Shown one piece after another: positions 10,065 to 21,413 of a DNA stretch of 64,000 nt. Source of the DNA: Rana temporaria (taxonomy: Eukaryota > Chordata > Amphibia > Anura > Ranidae); the NCBI RefSeq assembly GCF_905171775.1, contig NC_053492.1, positions 294,581,434 through 294,645,433 on the forward strand. The letters run 5' to 3'. Each line of letters starts with the position of its first letter. Position 1 is the stretch's first letter. Made by a program: the position numbers and the translations under genes. The notes under the pieces were generated by a model, which was not told the DNA's origin, ran no database searches, and saw only the letters and a program-made list of their open reading frames with translations.

Positions 10065-10646
10065 AAGGGACATTTTTTTGTCACAACATTTTTTTATTTT
10101 TATTTTTTTATTGCATTTTAGTCTAAATATGAGATCTGAGGTCTTTTTGACCCCAGATCTCATATTTAAGAGGACCTGTCATACTTTTTACTACTGGTAA
10201 ACCTATATTAAGGCTTACCTGTAGCTACCACGAATATCTCCTAAACCTGCACAGTTTAGGAGATATCCACTGTATCAGCATGTGCCAAAGTCATAGGCAC
10301 ATGCACACTGAAGCAGTGGCACTTAAGTGCCGTTGCTTCAGTTAGTGTTCCATTACCAGCGGCTCCCGCGCGCGTGTAGGAGTGACGTCATCGTGGCTCC
10401 GGCCAATCACAGTGCCCAGAACCCATGATACCCAGAAGTTTTACAATTTTTTAGGAGCACATTTTGGGGGCTTTGGTGAGATATCAGGGGCCTAAACCGA
10501 CCCCTGATATCTCACTTTTGAGACAGAGAAAGGGGCTGAGGATAGTGATTCCTGAGTCCCTTTCTCTGCACCCAAGTGGCAGGGGCAATCTGTGCAGCAC
10601 AGGGTGATTAGGGTGTACCTGGGCACACCCTGTGCGCACGCCTATG
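10065..10646. repeat. Dispersed repeat with palindromes and a solo hAT end
   Basis: Contains the palindrome tatgagatctgaggtc...ccccagatctcata (10128-10167) and cgaatatctcctaaacctg with its mirror (10230-10268); the latter motif recurs near 40800-40850. The last ~43 bp (10604-10646) repeat the cgcacgcctatg end of the hAT-like family at 8323, without a matching left end. Confidence 0.6.
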
Positions 10647-11384
10647 AACCACCATTAAGTATGTTGGAAATGAAAGAAAAATAACAGTAGAGAACTGTAC
10701 TAAGGGGACTAGATTCTGGATCTTAAACACATTCCCGTCCTTCCCTAGAGTTTATGTGCATTCCCGTCACCTGTTTCTTCCTTTTACAGAACAGTCAGTT
10801 TATCATTAACGGGCCTTATTTTAATCTTTTATAAAAAACTGTACAAAGGTATAGTCATTTACATTGCATGCTTTTACATAGCTGTGATATGTGCAGAAAG
10901 ATAATACTGCATAGCAATCTGTAAACTCCCTGACCTCTAGCGCAAACTCACTCAACTCTTGCGTGCAGCTTAGGCTATCGACCCTCAGTTTAAACTCTGT
11001 GACCAGACAGAGAAGAACGTTTGTGTTTTAAAGTTTGTTAGGCCTTTTCTGATATTGCCATTGATTCATGTGTTTACATTGAATTATGAAAATACAAAGC
11101 CAATGACAGAAAAGAATGCATTAGGTTGGAAGATTTTTTTTTTTATTTTTTGAGACCTGATGAAAGAGCAGAAAAGGATTCTTTGGAAGAATGATGCAAT
11201 AACATTGTGCACATAGTATGATGACAGTCATCAACTTCTGGTCCCTGGCTCGTTCGGCTAAAAAGAAAGATTACATGTTTGCTATGCATTCCCCTATATG
11301 GGTATGACTGGTCACAAGTAAATGAAAATACTGCAATCCCTCTCCATAAACTACCAAAAAAGAAAGAGGATCAGATTACTCTGC
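10647..11384. other. Intergenic, no gene recognised
   Basis: Single-copy-looking AT-rich DNA with a T-run at 11131-11147. No exon-like or repeat signal I can name. Confidence 0.4.
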
Positions 11385-12450
11385 AATCAGGGCAGTGCTG
11401 GGTCAGGTGGCACCCAAGGCAGCCATCCCGGGGCACTGTAGCCAGTGGCAGCTCGCTCATTAGGGGTGCATGGGTGCTGCCCCCCTAATCTATGCAGGGT
11501 GCCGGACGCATGGATTTTAATGTGGGTTTGTTTTTTTGAAGCTGAAAGCTAGGCCTGTTTGTTTTAATCTGTGGGCTGGGAGTGGCTTAGAGTAGGCTGG
11601 TGGCTCACAGCTAGCTTCATCTTTTGGTTACCTCCCTTCTGTAGAAAGAAAAGTGGAAGAAAGGTGGAGCTGTCTAGGGTGTTCTGAGGAGCCCTGGCCA
11701 ATCCCCAACCTGGATTGTCAGGAGGCAGGCCTCCTTAAATACCTGGAGCCAGCCCAGCTGGGGAGGAGTTTTTGGGTGGAAGAACTGGAGATGGAGTATT
11801 AGGTGGTCGGGGAGCGAACCACCTAGTCCGGGGGGGGGGGGTGACTTTGGGCCAGGGGCTCAGAGCTGAACAGGAACCCCACACAACCCAAGGGGTGTCC
11901 TGAACAGGAGAGGAAAATGGGGAATACTGCTGTGCAAGTCTCCAGGAGGGATCCATCAGGTGTCGGTGAGTGACAGGCACAGTCGGGAGAGCTGGAAGAG
12001 GCATGCCGGAGCAGACTGGGAGTGTGCAGTCCGAGATGGATGTAAAGCCAGTGGGAGAGACTGTGATGTTACTGGCAGTGAAGTCTGGCCGCTGCAGTCA
12101 GGGTCAGCAAGTGGCTGACTGGGATCAGTAGTCCACCAGAGAGGGCAGCTAGAACCAGAACATTATTTTGCTACACTATAGGGGCCCACGGTCCCTGCCT
12201 GTAATAAAGAACTTTGCTAAGGCCTGGCTGAAACTAGAGTTAGGCCTAACCATGTGCTAGCTGTGCCTGAAGAATGGCCCTGGAGGGAGAAGGAGAGATA
12301 GCCTGCAGCAGTGTTGTGCAGTAGGAGAATATCTGAATTGTCCCAAGCCATGCAAGAATAATTTTCTGGGCATCCCATGAATTCCTTAACCCCATACAAG
12401 TTATAATCCCTCAATAAAATGCAAAAACAAAGCTGATGGACTGATTCATT
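11385..12450 (+). mobile_element. Possible LTR-like segment (weak)
   Basis: GC-rich with a TATA-like ccttaaataCC at about 11733, a G-run (11830-11841), and an aataaa signal followed by gaactttgc at about 12203. This order of promoter-like then polyadenylation-like sequence resembles a retroelement long terminal repeat. I cannot define TG...CA ends or a TSD, and its left part (about 11390-11500) resembles the repeat at 38990. No coding function is seen. Confidence 0.25.
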
Positions 12451-12456
12451 GTCTAA

Positions 12457-12875
12457 AGCCCTGTACACACGATCAGTCCATCCGATGACAACGGTCCGAA
12501 GGACCGTTCTCATCGGTTAACCGATGAAGCTGACTGATGGTCTGATGTGCCTACACACCATCAGTTAAAAAAATTATCGAGTCCAACGCGGTGACGTAAA
12601 ACACAACGACGTGCAGAAAAAAATTAAGTTCAATGCTTCCAAGAATGCGTTGACTTGATTCTGTGCATGCGCGGGTTTTTAACCAATGCTTTTGCATACT
12701 AACCATCGGTTTTGACCTATCGGTTAGGCGTCCATCGGTTGAATTTTAAAGCAAGTTCTAAATTTTTGGTCCGAAGGATAACTGACCGATGGGGCCCACA
12801 CACGGTCGGTTTGGACCGATGAAACGGTCCTTCAGTCCGTTTTCATCGGTTTAGACTGATCGTGTGTACGCGGCC
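12457..12875. mobile_element. Harbinger-like foldback MITE
   Basis: Ends agccctgtacacacgatcag and ctgatcgtgtgtacgcggcc are inverted; flanks TAA and TTA, a one-base-diverged TWA target. The interior carries repeated accgatga/tcatcggt motifs. Same group as 21755-22169. Confidence 0.85.
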
Positions 12876-13607
12876 TTAGAGTGTCTGGAAGTGAATGCCA
12901 TATTGGGCAGGGTGATAGGTGGGCCACATCGTTCAGTACCGCTACAAAATCATTGGTTTTTTTTAAGGGCTATAGGAAAAAAGAGCAGAAACAGAAACAC
13001 AGCTTCATGTTTAAAGACAGGGAGGCATGAAATATAATAAAAGCCAATTAGTCAGGTGCAGGAGGGACAAAGTTCCTGTAACAGATGCCATGGATGTAAC
13101 AGTTTGGGATTACTTAGTTGAGTGGCATGCAGTCCATAATCTGAAGTATAGGAGTATGATTGTAGATGTCAAAGATCCCAGTCCTGAATGTCTAGCGCAG
13201 GAGGGGGCAATCCTACCATATGTGGAGATATGTTCCTCTTGCTTTTCTACATCTTCAGAATATGTCAAAGAACGCCGTGAAAATATGGTGTAGTGATATC
13301 GGAGCTCTGCATTACCTAGTGATTATTATGTACCCTATTTTTCCTGTGCATAGCAGAAAGGGGAGAACTTGTGACTAAACAGAAAATACTTTATGCCAAG
13401 CCTACGAGGAGATTTCTTTATTTTTTTCCGGAAGGAGGTCAACATCTTCCCTGAAGCATTGTTTAAAGATAGATAATATGGGATGAGGTGTTCCGGAGAC
13501 AGAACATAGTTTATCAATTTCTGTATGTTTGGTGGTATTATGTAATCTAGGGAAGGAGGACAATTGTAGGTGGGTAAGCCATTTATCATGCTATATAATG
13601 GGGGATA
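12876..13607. other. Intergenic, no gene recognised
   Basis: An 88-codon frame (13027-13293, plus) begins MKYNKSQLVRCRRDK and is the only open stretch. It matches no family I know, is not splice-bounded, and may be a decayed fragment. I do not call it a gene. Confidence 0.4.
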
Positions 13608-13615
13608 AGGGAGAG

Positions 13616-13992
13616 CAGTGCCGGCCCAAGACATTGTGCTGCCTGGTACCAAGAATGAAATGCTGCCCCCCCAAAAAAAAATTACGCCCACCAAAATGCC
13701 CCCACATCCATTATTTTATACCATGATAACTAAAGTGGACCTATCATGGCTCTATACATGTATATAGGAGTATAAAAAGGACCTGTTATGGCTCTATTAA
13801 TGCAATTAACCCCACAGTGGAGCGGAGAGCGGAACGGGAGGAGCGGTCGGGCGGCAATTAGCCCCACAGTGGAGTGGAGTGGAAATTGGAGCTGGCAGAA
13901 TGGGATGGCGTGCAGGCAGGAAATTTGCTGCCCCCCTGAAAGTGCTGCCTGGTACAATGGTACCATCGGGTCCCATGGTAGGGCTGGCCCTG
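13616..13992. mobile_element. hAT-like non-autonomous element, 8-bp TSD
   Basis: Starts cagtgccggcccaag and ends gggctggccctg, flanked by an exact 8-bp TSD agggagag (13608-13615 and 13993-14000). Subterminal tgctgcctggtac is repeated near both ends. No transposase frame. Confidence 0.88.
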
Positions 13993-14206
13993 AGGGAGAG
14001 AGATATGAGCCTGATGATGAATTGAGCAAGGTTGAGAGGCTTGCAGGTAGGTCTGAGTTGTCAAATAGAGGAATGAGGGGGATGGGCAGAGAAAAGACAT
14101 TATGAGGTTCTCAAACAGAATTCCACGTTTATATGGTAGTAACAAGATGGGAGAGAGCCCTTTACAATGTATGTCATAGTTTAGACCAGGGGGAGAACCC
14201 GTACAT

Positions 14207-14329
14207 CAAAAGGAGATATGTCCTGCTGTTCTATTATTTGGCCACTAGGTTGTGAAAACCAAAACTAGAAGATGGGCCATAAGCAAGTTTTTGTTATATA
14301 AATCAAAGCCTGCCTCTGAGTAATTTAAA
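14207..14329 (+). repeat. Left copy of a ~120-bp direct repeat flanking the L1 relic
   Basis: Starts caaaaggagatatgtcctgc and ends at ctctgagtaattta; about 95% identical to 15836-15958 by eye (small indels in T runs, a few substitutions). It immediately precedes L1-like sequence, so it may be an unusually long TSD or a segmental duplication. Confidence 0.85.
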
Positions 14330-15838
14330 CACCAAAGTAAAACCATATTACTTGGAACGTAGAATGACACCAATCGAGAAACAGTGCATGGAAAAAGAAC
14401 CAAGTACGCATACAATATCTAAAATGTATGCGATATTGAGCAGTCCACCAGAAAATTTTCAGTTGCCCTTCATTCAGAAATTGGAAATAGACTTGGGGAG
14501 GACTTTTGGGGAAACTCAAAAAATGTAAATGATACATGCTATATTTAAGACAGCAACCTGCACCAAAATGCAGGAAAGTAATTATAAAATAATTTCACAA
14601 TGGTACAGGACCCCAGAAAGGTTACATAGGTATTTCCCAAACATAAAGAGTGAATGTTGGAGATGCCAAGCATTCTCTCCAGAATTAAAGGGTTCTGGAG
14701 TGAAGTTCGGAAGACTACTCAAAAGTTTAGCGAGACGGTTATATCGGAGGACCCAGCTTTCTTCCTCCTGCATCTGTCAGACATTCCTTGGGGAATAAGG
14801 CTGGGTTCACACTACTACACTACTTTCATCCTACTTTGCTCTGTGTTCAATGTTTCCCTATGAGAGCGTCTTGTAGCGTCCTACACAAGTCGGTCCGACT
14901 TTGAAAATGCTCCCTGTACTACTTTTGGTCCTACATTGATCCTACTTCAGGCCCATTGAATATCATTGAAGTCGGACCAAAGTAGTATCCTGTTCATGAA
15001 AGTAGGATGGATGTAGGACCAATGTAGGATAAATGTAGGACCAATGTAGCAGAGCAAAGTAGGATGAAAGTAGTGTAGTAGTGTGAACCCAGCCTCAAGC
15101 ATGTATACCGCTTAAGTGGAAACAAATACAACCTCCTACTTTGAGTATGTGGATTAGGAAGGTGGAAGAAGTGAACAGAATGGAAGACCTGATATGGACA
15201 AGTAGTAAAAAAAGAGAAATATACTTTAAAATTTGGACACCGTGGAATGATTTAATTCAGTCGGAAGAGGGTGGAATGTTAGCGCATGGGGACTAGGGGG
15301 GGGAGTAGATACCCTTGTGGGGGTTTCCCCCCCTTTTTTTTTTGTTTTGTTTGGTTTTGTATTGTGGATGGGGTCGGGGAGGGGGAACAGGGGAATGAAG
15401 ATAAGTGGATAAGGAATTATAAGCACTGAGGCTGGAGGGGGAGAGGGTCAAAGATAATATGTAAGGCCATGGGAGAGCGTCACCCCATGACCGGACATTA
15501 GGAAATATGAGGTTGTTTTGAGTGGATCAGAGGCCCCCTCCATGGGGTTCCCCCCTTTGCCATGAGTTGATGTTGGGATCCAATGGCCCATTGCCCCACT
15601 CTCGACTCTGAAGAGAAAGAGGGGAGGGTGGGAGTTAATGGGGGGGAAGTATGGATCTCAATGGTAGGAATACCTTTGTTTAGCTTTCTTTCTTTTTCTG
15701 TTGTTGAGATGAATGAAAAGAGAGGTTATGTTTAGATAATTGATTGTATACTGATCTCTTGTGTTAAGATTAATGTCATTCCTTATGTTCTGTATAAATG
15801 AAGGATTTTTTTTTTGGAAAAATAAAGAAATTGAAAAA
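14330..15838 (+). pseudogene. L1-like (Tx1/L1) LINE, 5'-truncated ORF2 3' end
   Basis: Fragments in different frames read like the C-terminal part of L1-type ORF2. YKIISQWYRTPERLHRYFP then KSECWRC (about 14583-14662) is the region before the terminal cysteine motif. FWSEVRKTTQKFSE with DPAFFLLHLSDIP (about 14694-14788) follows in a shifted frame, and RMEDLIWTSSKKREIYFKIW lies near 15178-15238. The 3' end has aataaagaaattgaaaaaaa (15820-15839), a polyadenylation signal plus A-tail. Several frameshifts and a MITE insertion (14799-15094) show it is dead. ORF2 normally encodes endonuclease and reverse transcriptase; both domains are missing here. Clade assignment is from memory of the motif pattern, so moderate. 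Confidence 0.7.
14799..15094. mobile_element. Near-perfect palindromic MITE nested in the L1 relic
   Basis: Ends ggctgggttcacactacta and tagtgtgaacccagcc. The arms stay nearly complementary for more than 40 bp (hairpin with actactttcatcctactt). Flanks TAA and TCA suggest a diverged 3-bp target. It splits the relic's coding frame. Confidence 0.9.
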
Positions 15839-15958
15839 AACAAAAGGAGATATGTCCTGCTGTTCTATTAATTTGGCCACTAGGTTGTGAAAACCAAAAC
15901 TAGAAGATGGGCCATAAGCAAGTTTTGTTATATAAATTAAAGCCTGCCTCTGAGTTAT
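15836..15958 (+). repeat. Right copy of the ~120-bp direct repeat
   Basis: Begins directly after the A-rich L1 tail (gaaaaaaacaaaagg) and matches 14207-14329. Placement at the 3' junction of the LINE supports target-site duplication over chance. Confidence 0.85.
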
Positions 15959-16959
15959 TTAGATTTACTGGGGAATCTATTATGTAAACGTAGGGAACCA
16001 CAGATCCAGATAGTTGATGGATAAGGATACTAAGAAGTGAATTCAGGCTAAAAATATTTTCAGCGAGTACAGAAAATTCCTGTTGATCCTGCCAGAAATA
16101 CTGTGTCCTAATCAAAGCAAATAAAAAGCAACTATTGTCTGAAGACAAGAAGCATGCACGTTCTTCCTTGGATTTTGGTGTGTTTTGTGTATTTCTTCCA
16201 GATCTGTGTAGTAATCTAGTGTGAAACTTTGCTTCTGTGCAGAAGCATCCCCTACAAAAACCAGTCACTGCTGATCTCACCTTGTGCAGGGGGACTGGTT
16301 TTGTCTCTGCCCCTCCTGTAGTTTTCTACAGGCAGCCTGTAATGGGTGGAGCCTGCTGCGTTACAATGTAATATCTGGGTTTGCAAAGGCATTTGGTACA
16401 CAAAAAGAAGATTTGTGACTATATTTAAATAAAATGATTGTGTTTGCAGTTCAGCTTTCACTTACAGACCTGGTACTAAGAACATAATCTATTTATGATT
16501 TGTAATGTTTAAAAATAACAAACACAATCCATACCCATGTGTTATTCACTAATATTCTACTATATTCTAGTATTCATTAGATTTACTAACAAAGGTGACT
16601 GACTTCCAGGTCTTTGACTTGGGCCTTCTGATATGGCAACTCAGGGCAGCAATTGAGCGGCGTTTTTTATTTTCAGAGTTCACGTGCTATTGGCCTTTGG
16701 ATAAGTTCATTGCTCCAGGATTTGCTTAAATATACAATACAATCAGATCCCTGTTCTTTCCATGCAGAGTGAAGCTTATTCATGGAATTTGACAGCAAAC
16801 CTATCGAAAAATAGCATTTAGATGTAACCATCATCGAAAAAAAAAAAAATCTAGTAACTAGCAAAGGTTAAACAGGTACAAGTGGATGGAATCATGTAAA
16901 TAAAGTGATTTGATTGGTTAAAATATGGTAGAATCATAACTCACTGGTATGTCAGAACA
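15959..16959. other. Intergenic with one dispersed repeat
   Basis: About 16190-16370 is an inverted relative of 29636-29826 (shared words: cctgtagttttctacag / ctgtaatg and the gaaactttgcttctg region). An A-run lies at 16838-16850. No gene recognised. Confidence 0.5.
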
Positions 16960-17142
16960 TGCGTGGAAGCATTGAATTTCCGGGTTCGCGCACGTCGCCG
17001 CGTCATCGTAGCCGCCACGTCACCACGTCGTCACCGCGTATTCTGTCCGCGGGGATTTTGGTTTGATGGTGTGTACAACCATCAGACCAAAATCTGCTAG
17101 CAGACATGTCCGATGAAAACGGTCCGCTCGTCTGTACGAGGC
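16960..17142. mobile_element. Right part of a Harbinger-like MITE
   Basis: Ends gctcgtctgtacgaggcc followed by TAA; the interior has the hairpin tttggtttgatggtgtgta / tcagaccaaaatc. A left terminus is not visible, so it is probably truncated. It resembles the element starting at 49863. Confidence 0.6.
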
Positions 17143-17289
17143 CTAAGGGGTCAGAACACATATGTATAAGACGTATTGATGAATTTGCTTGACATATCAC
17201 TTATATAATGCCCAAATGTCTAAGTTGCATAGTTACCGTACATAGTAGGTGAGGTTGAAAAAAGACACAAGTCCATCAAGTCCAACCTA

Positions 17290-18190
17290 TGTGTGTGATT
17301 ATATGTCAGTATTACATTGTATATCCCTTTATGTTGTGGTCATTCAGGTGCTTATTTAATAGTTTTTGGAAACCATCGATGCTCCCCGCTGAGACCACTG
17401 CCTGTGGAAGGGAATTCTACATCCTTGCCGCTTTTACAGTAAAGAACCCTCTACGTAGTTTAAGGTTAAAACTCTTTTCTTCTAATTTTAATGAGTGGCC
17501 ACGTGTCTTGTTAAAGAGGGAGTTCACCCTAAAAATAACTTTTAACCTTAGATTGATGCTCATTTTGTCTAGGGGAATCGGCTAGTATTTTTAAAATCGA
17601 AGCTGTACTTACCGTTTTAGAGAGCGATCTTATCCGCCGCTTCTGGGTATGGGTCTTCGGGATTGGGCGTTCCTATTTTGATTGACAGTCTTCCGACAGG
17701 CTTCCGACGGTCGCATCCATCGCGTCACGAGTAGCTGAAAGAAGCCGAACGTCAGTGCGGCTCTATACTGCGCCTGCGCACCGACGTTCGGCTACTTTCG
17801 GAAAATCGTGACGCGATGGATGCGACCGTCGGAAGCCTGTCGGAAGCCTGTTAATCAAAATAGGAACGCCCAGTCCCGCAGCCCATACCCGGAAGCGGCG
17901 GAGAAGATCGCTCTCTAAAAAGGTAAGTATAGCTTTGATTAAAAAAAAAAATAGCCGATTCCCCTAGACAAAATGAGCAGGAATCTAAGGGTAAAAAGTT
18001 GTATGTCCGGGTGAACCCCCGCTTTAAACTCCCTTCCGTGAAAAAGTTTTATCCTTATTGTGGTGTCACCAATACAGTATTTGTGAATTGAAATCATATC
18101 CGCTCTCAAGTGTCTCTCTCCAGAGAGAATAAGTTCAGTGCAACAGCATGCTCCAGACCCTTTATTAGCTTTGTTGCCCTTTTTTGCACT
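17290..18190 (-). pseudogene. Non-LTR retrotransposon 3'-terminal relic, interrupted by a MITE
   Basis: Read on the minus strand, 18190-18030 gives GERHLRADMISIHKYCIG and 17510-17290 gives LRRGFFTVKAARM, then a stop, then NSLPQAVVSAGSIDGFQKLL. This is the C-terminal pattern (hydrophobic helix, FFTVR-type motif, W-NSLP) found at the 3' end of many vertebrate LINE copies, downstream of reverse transcriptase. The reading frame is broken by at least one stop and by the TTAA element at 17515-18023. I recognise the pattern but not the exact clade. Confidence 0.55.
17515..18023. mobile_element. TTAA-type MITE (Kolobok/piggyBac-like), 509 bp
   Basis: Exact TTAA TSD (17511-17514, 18024-18027). TIRs agagggagttcaccc and, inverted, agcgggggttcaccc. 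The inner arms (ttcctattttgattgacag and its mirror; gatggatgcgaccgtcgg) make a long hairpin. Removing it rejoins the LINE relic at cttgttaaactccc. TTAA targets occur in both Kolobok and piggyBac; the AG-starting end leans to Kolobok (inference). Confidence 0.9.
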
Positions 18191-18719
18191 CACTCCATTT
18201 CCAGTTGGAGTTGGTCATTATGTCTTGTTACAGAATATACCCAACTGGGGTTTCCATGTACTTTACATGTCTGTAGCAGCGTTTACCTAGATCTTGATAT
18301 GTGCAATGCTCATTGGTGGTCCTGGTGCTCAACATATTCCTGGCAGAAAATCCCATGTGTTCAAAATTGCATGTCCCTGACCCTGCGCCATATGGTTAGC
18401 ATGTCACTGGTAGAGAATGCAATGTGATCAGCATATACATTGATACTGAATTAGAGGTAGTTAGCATAGCCCTAATAAAGAGCCGCTTGTGTTCAGCATG
18501 TTGTTGAAAATCATGGGTGCATGGGTTTCTCTACCGCAAAAGCATGGCGCAGAGCAGGCAAGTATAGACATGTTTGTTATTTTAATTTAAAAAATAAAAC
18601 ACAAAGGTTTAATATTACTTTAAATATGCTTAGCATGTTCCCAGTAGTGATTAGCTGAACGCGGCTCTGATTTGTAAATTTTTTCATAAAACTTAAAAAA
18701 AACGAAATTTATAAAAAAA
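18191..18719. other. Intergenic, no gene recognised
   Basis: AT-rich stretch with a run of A-rich tracts at 18690-18722; nothing identified. Confidence 0.35.
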
Positions 18720-19100
18720 AAGTATAATAAGGTACATCAATATTCCAACAAATGTAGTGGAGCTCAATGCATATGTGCACTCCCTGTATACCTCATTGGA
18801 TTACGTTTGCTGGAATATTGATGTGCCTTATTATACTTATGTTTTGTGAGTATATAATATTTTACGCACCATTTGGAATAAAAAATGTTTATGGTAATGC
18901 ACGAAGCTGGTGCGCCCTCTTTCGTTGTTTCATGGATTTCCCTTCCAAAAAAGGACTGCAAAGCCTGTACATCACCTGTTTTCCGATAGAGCATTGATTT
19001 GGAGATCATGTTGGAAGATTCCCTGTGTTCTGCTAAAGATTATTACATACATGCAGGACTAGTTGACTCCTTAGCGCTGATCTTTTTTCCTTCCTTTGAT
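18720..19100 (+). mobile_element. Possible hammerhead-type retroelement unit (weak member)
   Basis: An inverted repeat (aagtataataaggtacatca, about 18720, against tgatgtgccttattatactt, 18820-18839) is followed by tgtgagtatataatatttta and aataaaaaa. The segment finishes at tagcgctgatcttttttcc. That order resembles the units at 27.2 and 54.6 kb, but I see no ribozyme-like core here. Confidence 0.3.
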
Positions 19101-19665
19101 TAGCTGAATATACCTGGGTTCAGTTTGAGGCAGGTTCAGTGAACATTAATAAAGTTCAGGTGCTAAATCCAAACAGGTAAATGTTCGGACATTAGTCTGA
19201 ACTTGTGTTTGGACCGAACCTTAAGCTCAACCCTAGTCTCTGTAGGAAAATTCCATCAACTCCTCCTGTGATATCTGTACTACAGCCAGAACTACAAGTC
19301 TCTGCACCAACAGCAGATTACGGAGTAAAAGTAAACGTTTTAACAAATGCTGCAGCCAGAGATGGGGCACACTTCATTGGAGGCAACTTATTTTTAATGC
19401 GCAGATATACACAAATTCTTTTTGCCCATACTTCAGCTTTAAAGGAAACTATAGCTTATTTTTATTGTTTACACAGTTTTAGTTGTTATTACAGCATTTA
19501 CCTAAAGGTGATTTTCCCATTGTTTTACACACAGCTTTTACATTTTAATTTTTGTTTTCAGTTAGTCTGAAAAGAAGGGAAGATTTTCAAGCAAATGGAG
19601 AGCGCTACAGCAATAGCCACCTAAAAGCTAAACACTTAAAAAAAAGAATGGGGCACCGACATAGG
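19101..19665. other. Intergenic, no gene recognised
   Basis: A 121-codon frame (19205-19570) has no recognisable similarity and lies in repeat-poor DNA. I see no splice-bounded exon. Confidence 0.35.
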
Positions 19666-19668
19666 TTA

Positions 19669-19939
19669 GGCCCCGTACACACGACCAGTTTCCTCGGCAG
19701 AATTCAGCTTCCGACCGAGTTTCTGGCTGAATTCTGCCGAGAAACCCGGCCGTGTGTACACTTTCGGCCGAGGAAGCTGACGAGGAGCTCGGCGAGGAAA
19801 TAGAGAACATGTTCTCTATTTCCTCGTTGTTCTATGGGAGCTCTCGTCCCGCCGAGCTCCTCGGCGGCTTCAGGGCTGAACTGGCCGAGGAACTCGATGT
19901 GTTTGGCACGTCGAGTTCCTCGGCCGTGTGTACGAGGCT
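19669..19939 (+). mobile_element. 271-bp Harbinger-like foldback MITE, TTA TSD
   Basis: Begins ggccccgtacacacgacc and ends gtgtgtacgaggct; TTA at 19666-19668 and 19940-19942. The centre of the foldback is tagagaacatgttctcta. Exactly the same length as 45914-46184 and 47246-47516, so this is a homogeneous subfamily. Confidence 0.93.
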
Positions 19940-19941
19940 TT

Positions 19942-20095
19942 AGACTATATTACATAAAATATGGTATAGAATTAGTAGATGTGGGTGAAAGGGGTCCAAG
20001 GTCCCACCCCAAAGAAAGATATCACTGCACACCCATGGTATCTAATTTTACAGACACAGGGGGGACCCCAACATGCGCTGACCCACATTTTAATT
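19942..20095 (+). repeat. First copy of a ~150-bp direct duplication
   Basis: Starts agactata and contains gatgtgggtgaaaggggtcc, ending near acccacattttaa. It matches 20281-20434 with roughly one difference in nine by eye. The copies are 339 bp apart. Confidence 0.85.
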
Positions 20096-20280
20096 GCATT
20101 TTTTCTATGTACAATTTTTCAGAACATAAACAAAGAGTAAAATAAGCAAGGAAATGACAAAAGAAGATTGTAACACGTAATGTTCATCATATTGCCAACT
20201 TCCAGAGGAATCTGAGGGGCCCCAAATAATAGTAGGATTATACGATCCTTGTGAAGATACATGCAAGGCCAGAAATAGGT

Positions 20281-20434
20281 CAGACTATAGCACATAAAAT
20301 ATAGTATAGAACCAGCAGATGTGGGTGAAGGGGGTCCAAAGTCCAACTTCGAAGAAAGGTGGCACCGCACACCTACAGTATCCAATTTTACGGTCACATG
20401 GAGGACCCCAACATGCCCTGACCTACATTTTGCC
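20281..20434 (+). repeat. Second copy of the ~150-bp direct duplication
   Basis: Counterpart of 19942-20095 (gatgtgggtgaagggggtcc). The divergence shows the duplication is old. The DNA between the copies (20096-20280) and after them (20435-20855) shows no gene. Confidence 0.85.
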
Positions 20435-20858
20435 AATTAAGTGTATACATTTTCATTTTAAACGCCATGTAGGGCAACACGTCCTAAACAGCTGGTTATT
20501 TCTGCATCATCTTGGTCTGTCCAATAATTGGATAATGTAGGCACCTTTGATTTCATCAGGCAGAGAAGCTATAGAGAAGAGAAGTATTCCATTCAAGTAT
20601 TATATTGTTTTTCTACATTGGCATTTTCCTTCAACACTAAAATGATTATATTGTAAAATCTGTTCACCTATGTACATGATCAGAATACCAAAACTCTAGC
20701 TATGTCATATAAATGATGTGCCTATTTATCAATGTTTTCACCAAGATTCTCACAACTTTCACCTAAGATTCAGACATGTTATACCTAAGATTCCATTTAA
20801 AAATAGACGTGTCTTTGGTGAAGGTTGTATGAATTGTTTATGTAGTTATGAAGGATTA

Positions 20859-21413
20859 TGCCACGTACACACAATAATTTTTCGGGTTGTAAAAAACAAC
20901 CTTTTTTAAAATTTAATTTAAAACGATCGTGTGTGGGCTTCAGAGCATTTTTCGGGTTCTGAAAAATTAAAATTTATTTTTTCGAACATTTTTTCACGAC
21001 GTTTTAAACGATGTAATTTTTCGGGTTGTAAAAAATGAACGTGTGTGGGCTTTAACGACGTGAAAAACCTGCGCATGCTCAAATGCAAGCTATGAGACTG
21101 GAGCGCTCGTTCTGGTAAAACTACCGTTCGTAATGGTTCATCACACTGTAACAGACAGGAAAGCATGAATCGTCTTTTACTAACACAAAATCAGCTAAAG
21201 CAGCCCAAAGGGTGGCGTCATCCGAATGGAACTTCCCCTTTATAGTGTCGACGTACGTGTTGTACGTCACCGCGCTTTGCTAGAGCATTTTTTTTTCACG
21301 ATCGTGTGTAGGCAAGGATGTTTTAATGATGAAGTTGAAAAAAACATTGTTTTTTCTAGAGCCTAGAAAACGTAGTTTTTTATAACCCGAAAAATTATCG
21401 TGTGCACGCGACA
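20859..21413 (+). mobile_element. Harbinger-like MITE with GGGTT arms, TTA TSD
   Basis: Starts tgccacgtacacacaata, ends cgtgtgcacgcgaca; TTA at 20856-20858 and 21414-21416. Repeated tttttcgggttgtaaaaaa hairpin motifs. The core (about 21065-21245) is a diverged relative of the core in the 605-bp family, so the two share an ancestor. Closest sister: 43794-44331. Confidence 0.9.

Noticed and set aside
8323..10646. One 2.3-kb hAT element from 8323 to the matching end at 10646
   Set aside because: The 8-bp TSD ctgttatg pairs 8315-8322 with 9205-9212, so the element ends at 9204; the end at 10646 has no matching flank and is a solo fragment.
13027..13293. 88-codon frame as a small gene
   Set aside because: No known family, no splice or promoter context, and similar-length frames occur by chance in this window.
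19803..19816. agaacatgttct as a glucocorticoid response element
   Set aside because: The half-sites are adjacent with no 3-bp spacer, so it does not fit AGAACAnnnTGTTCT; it is the hairpin centre of a MITE family found in many places.
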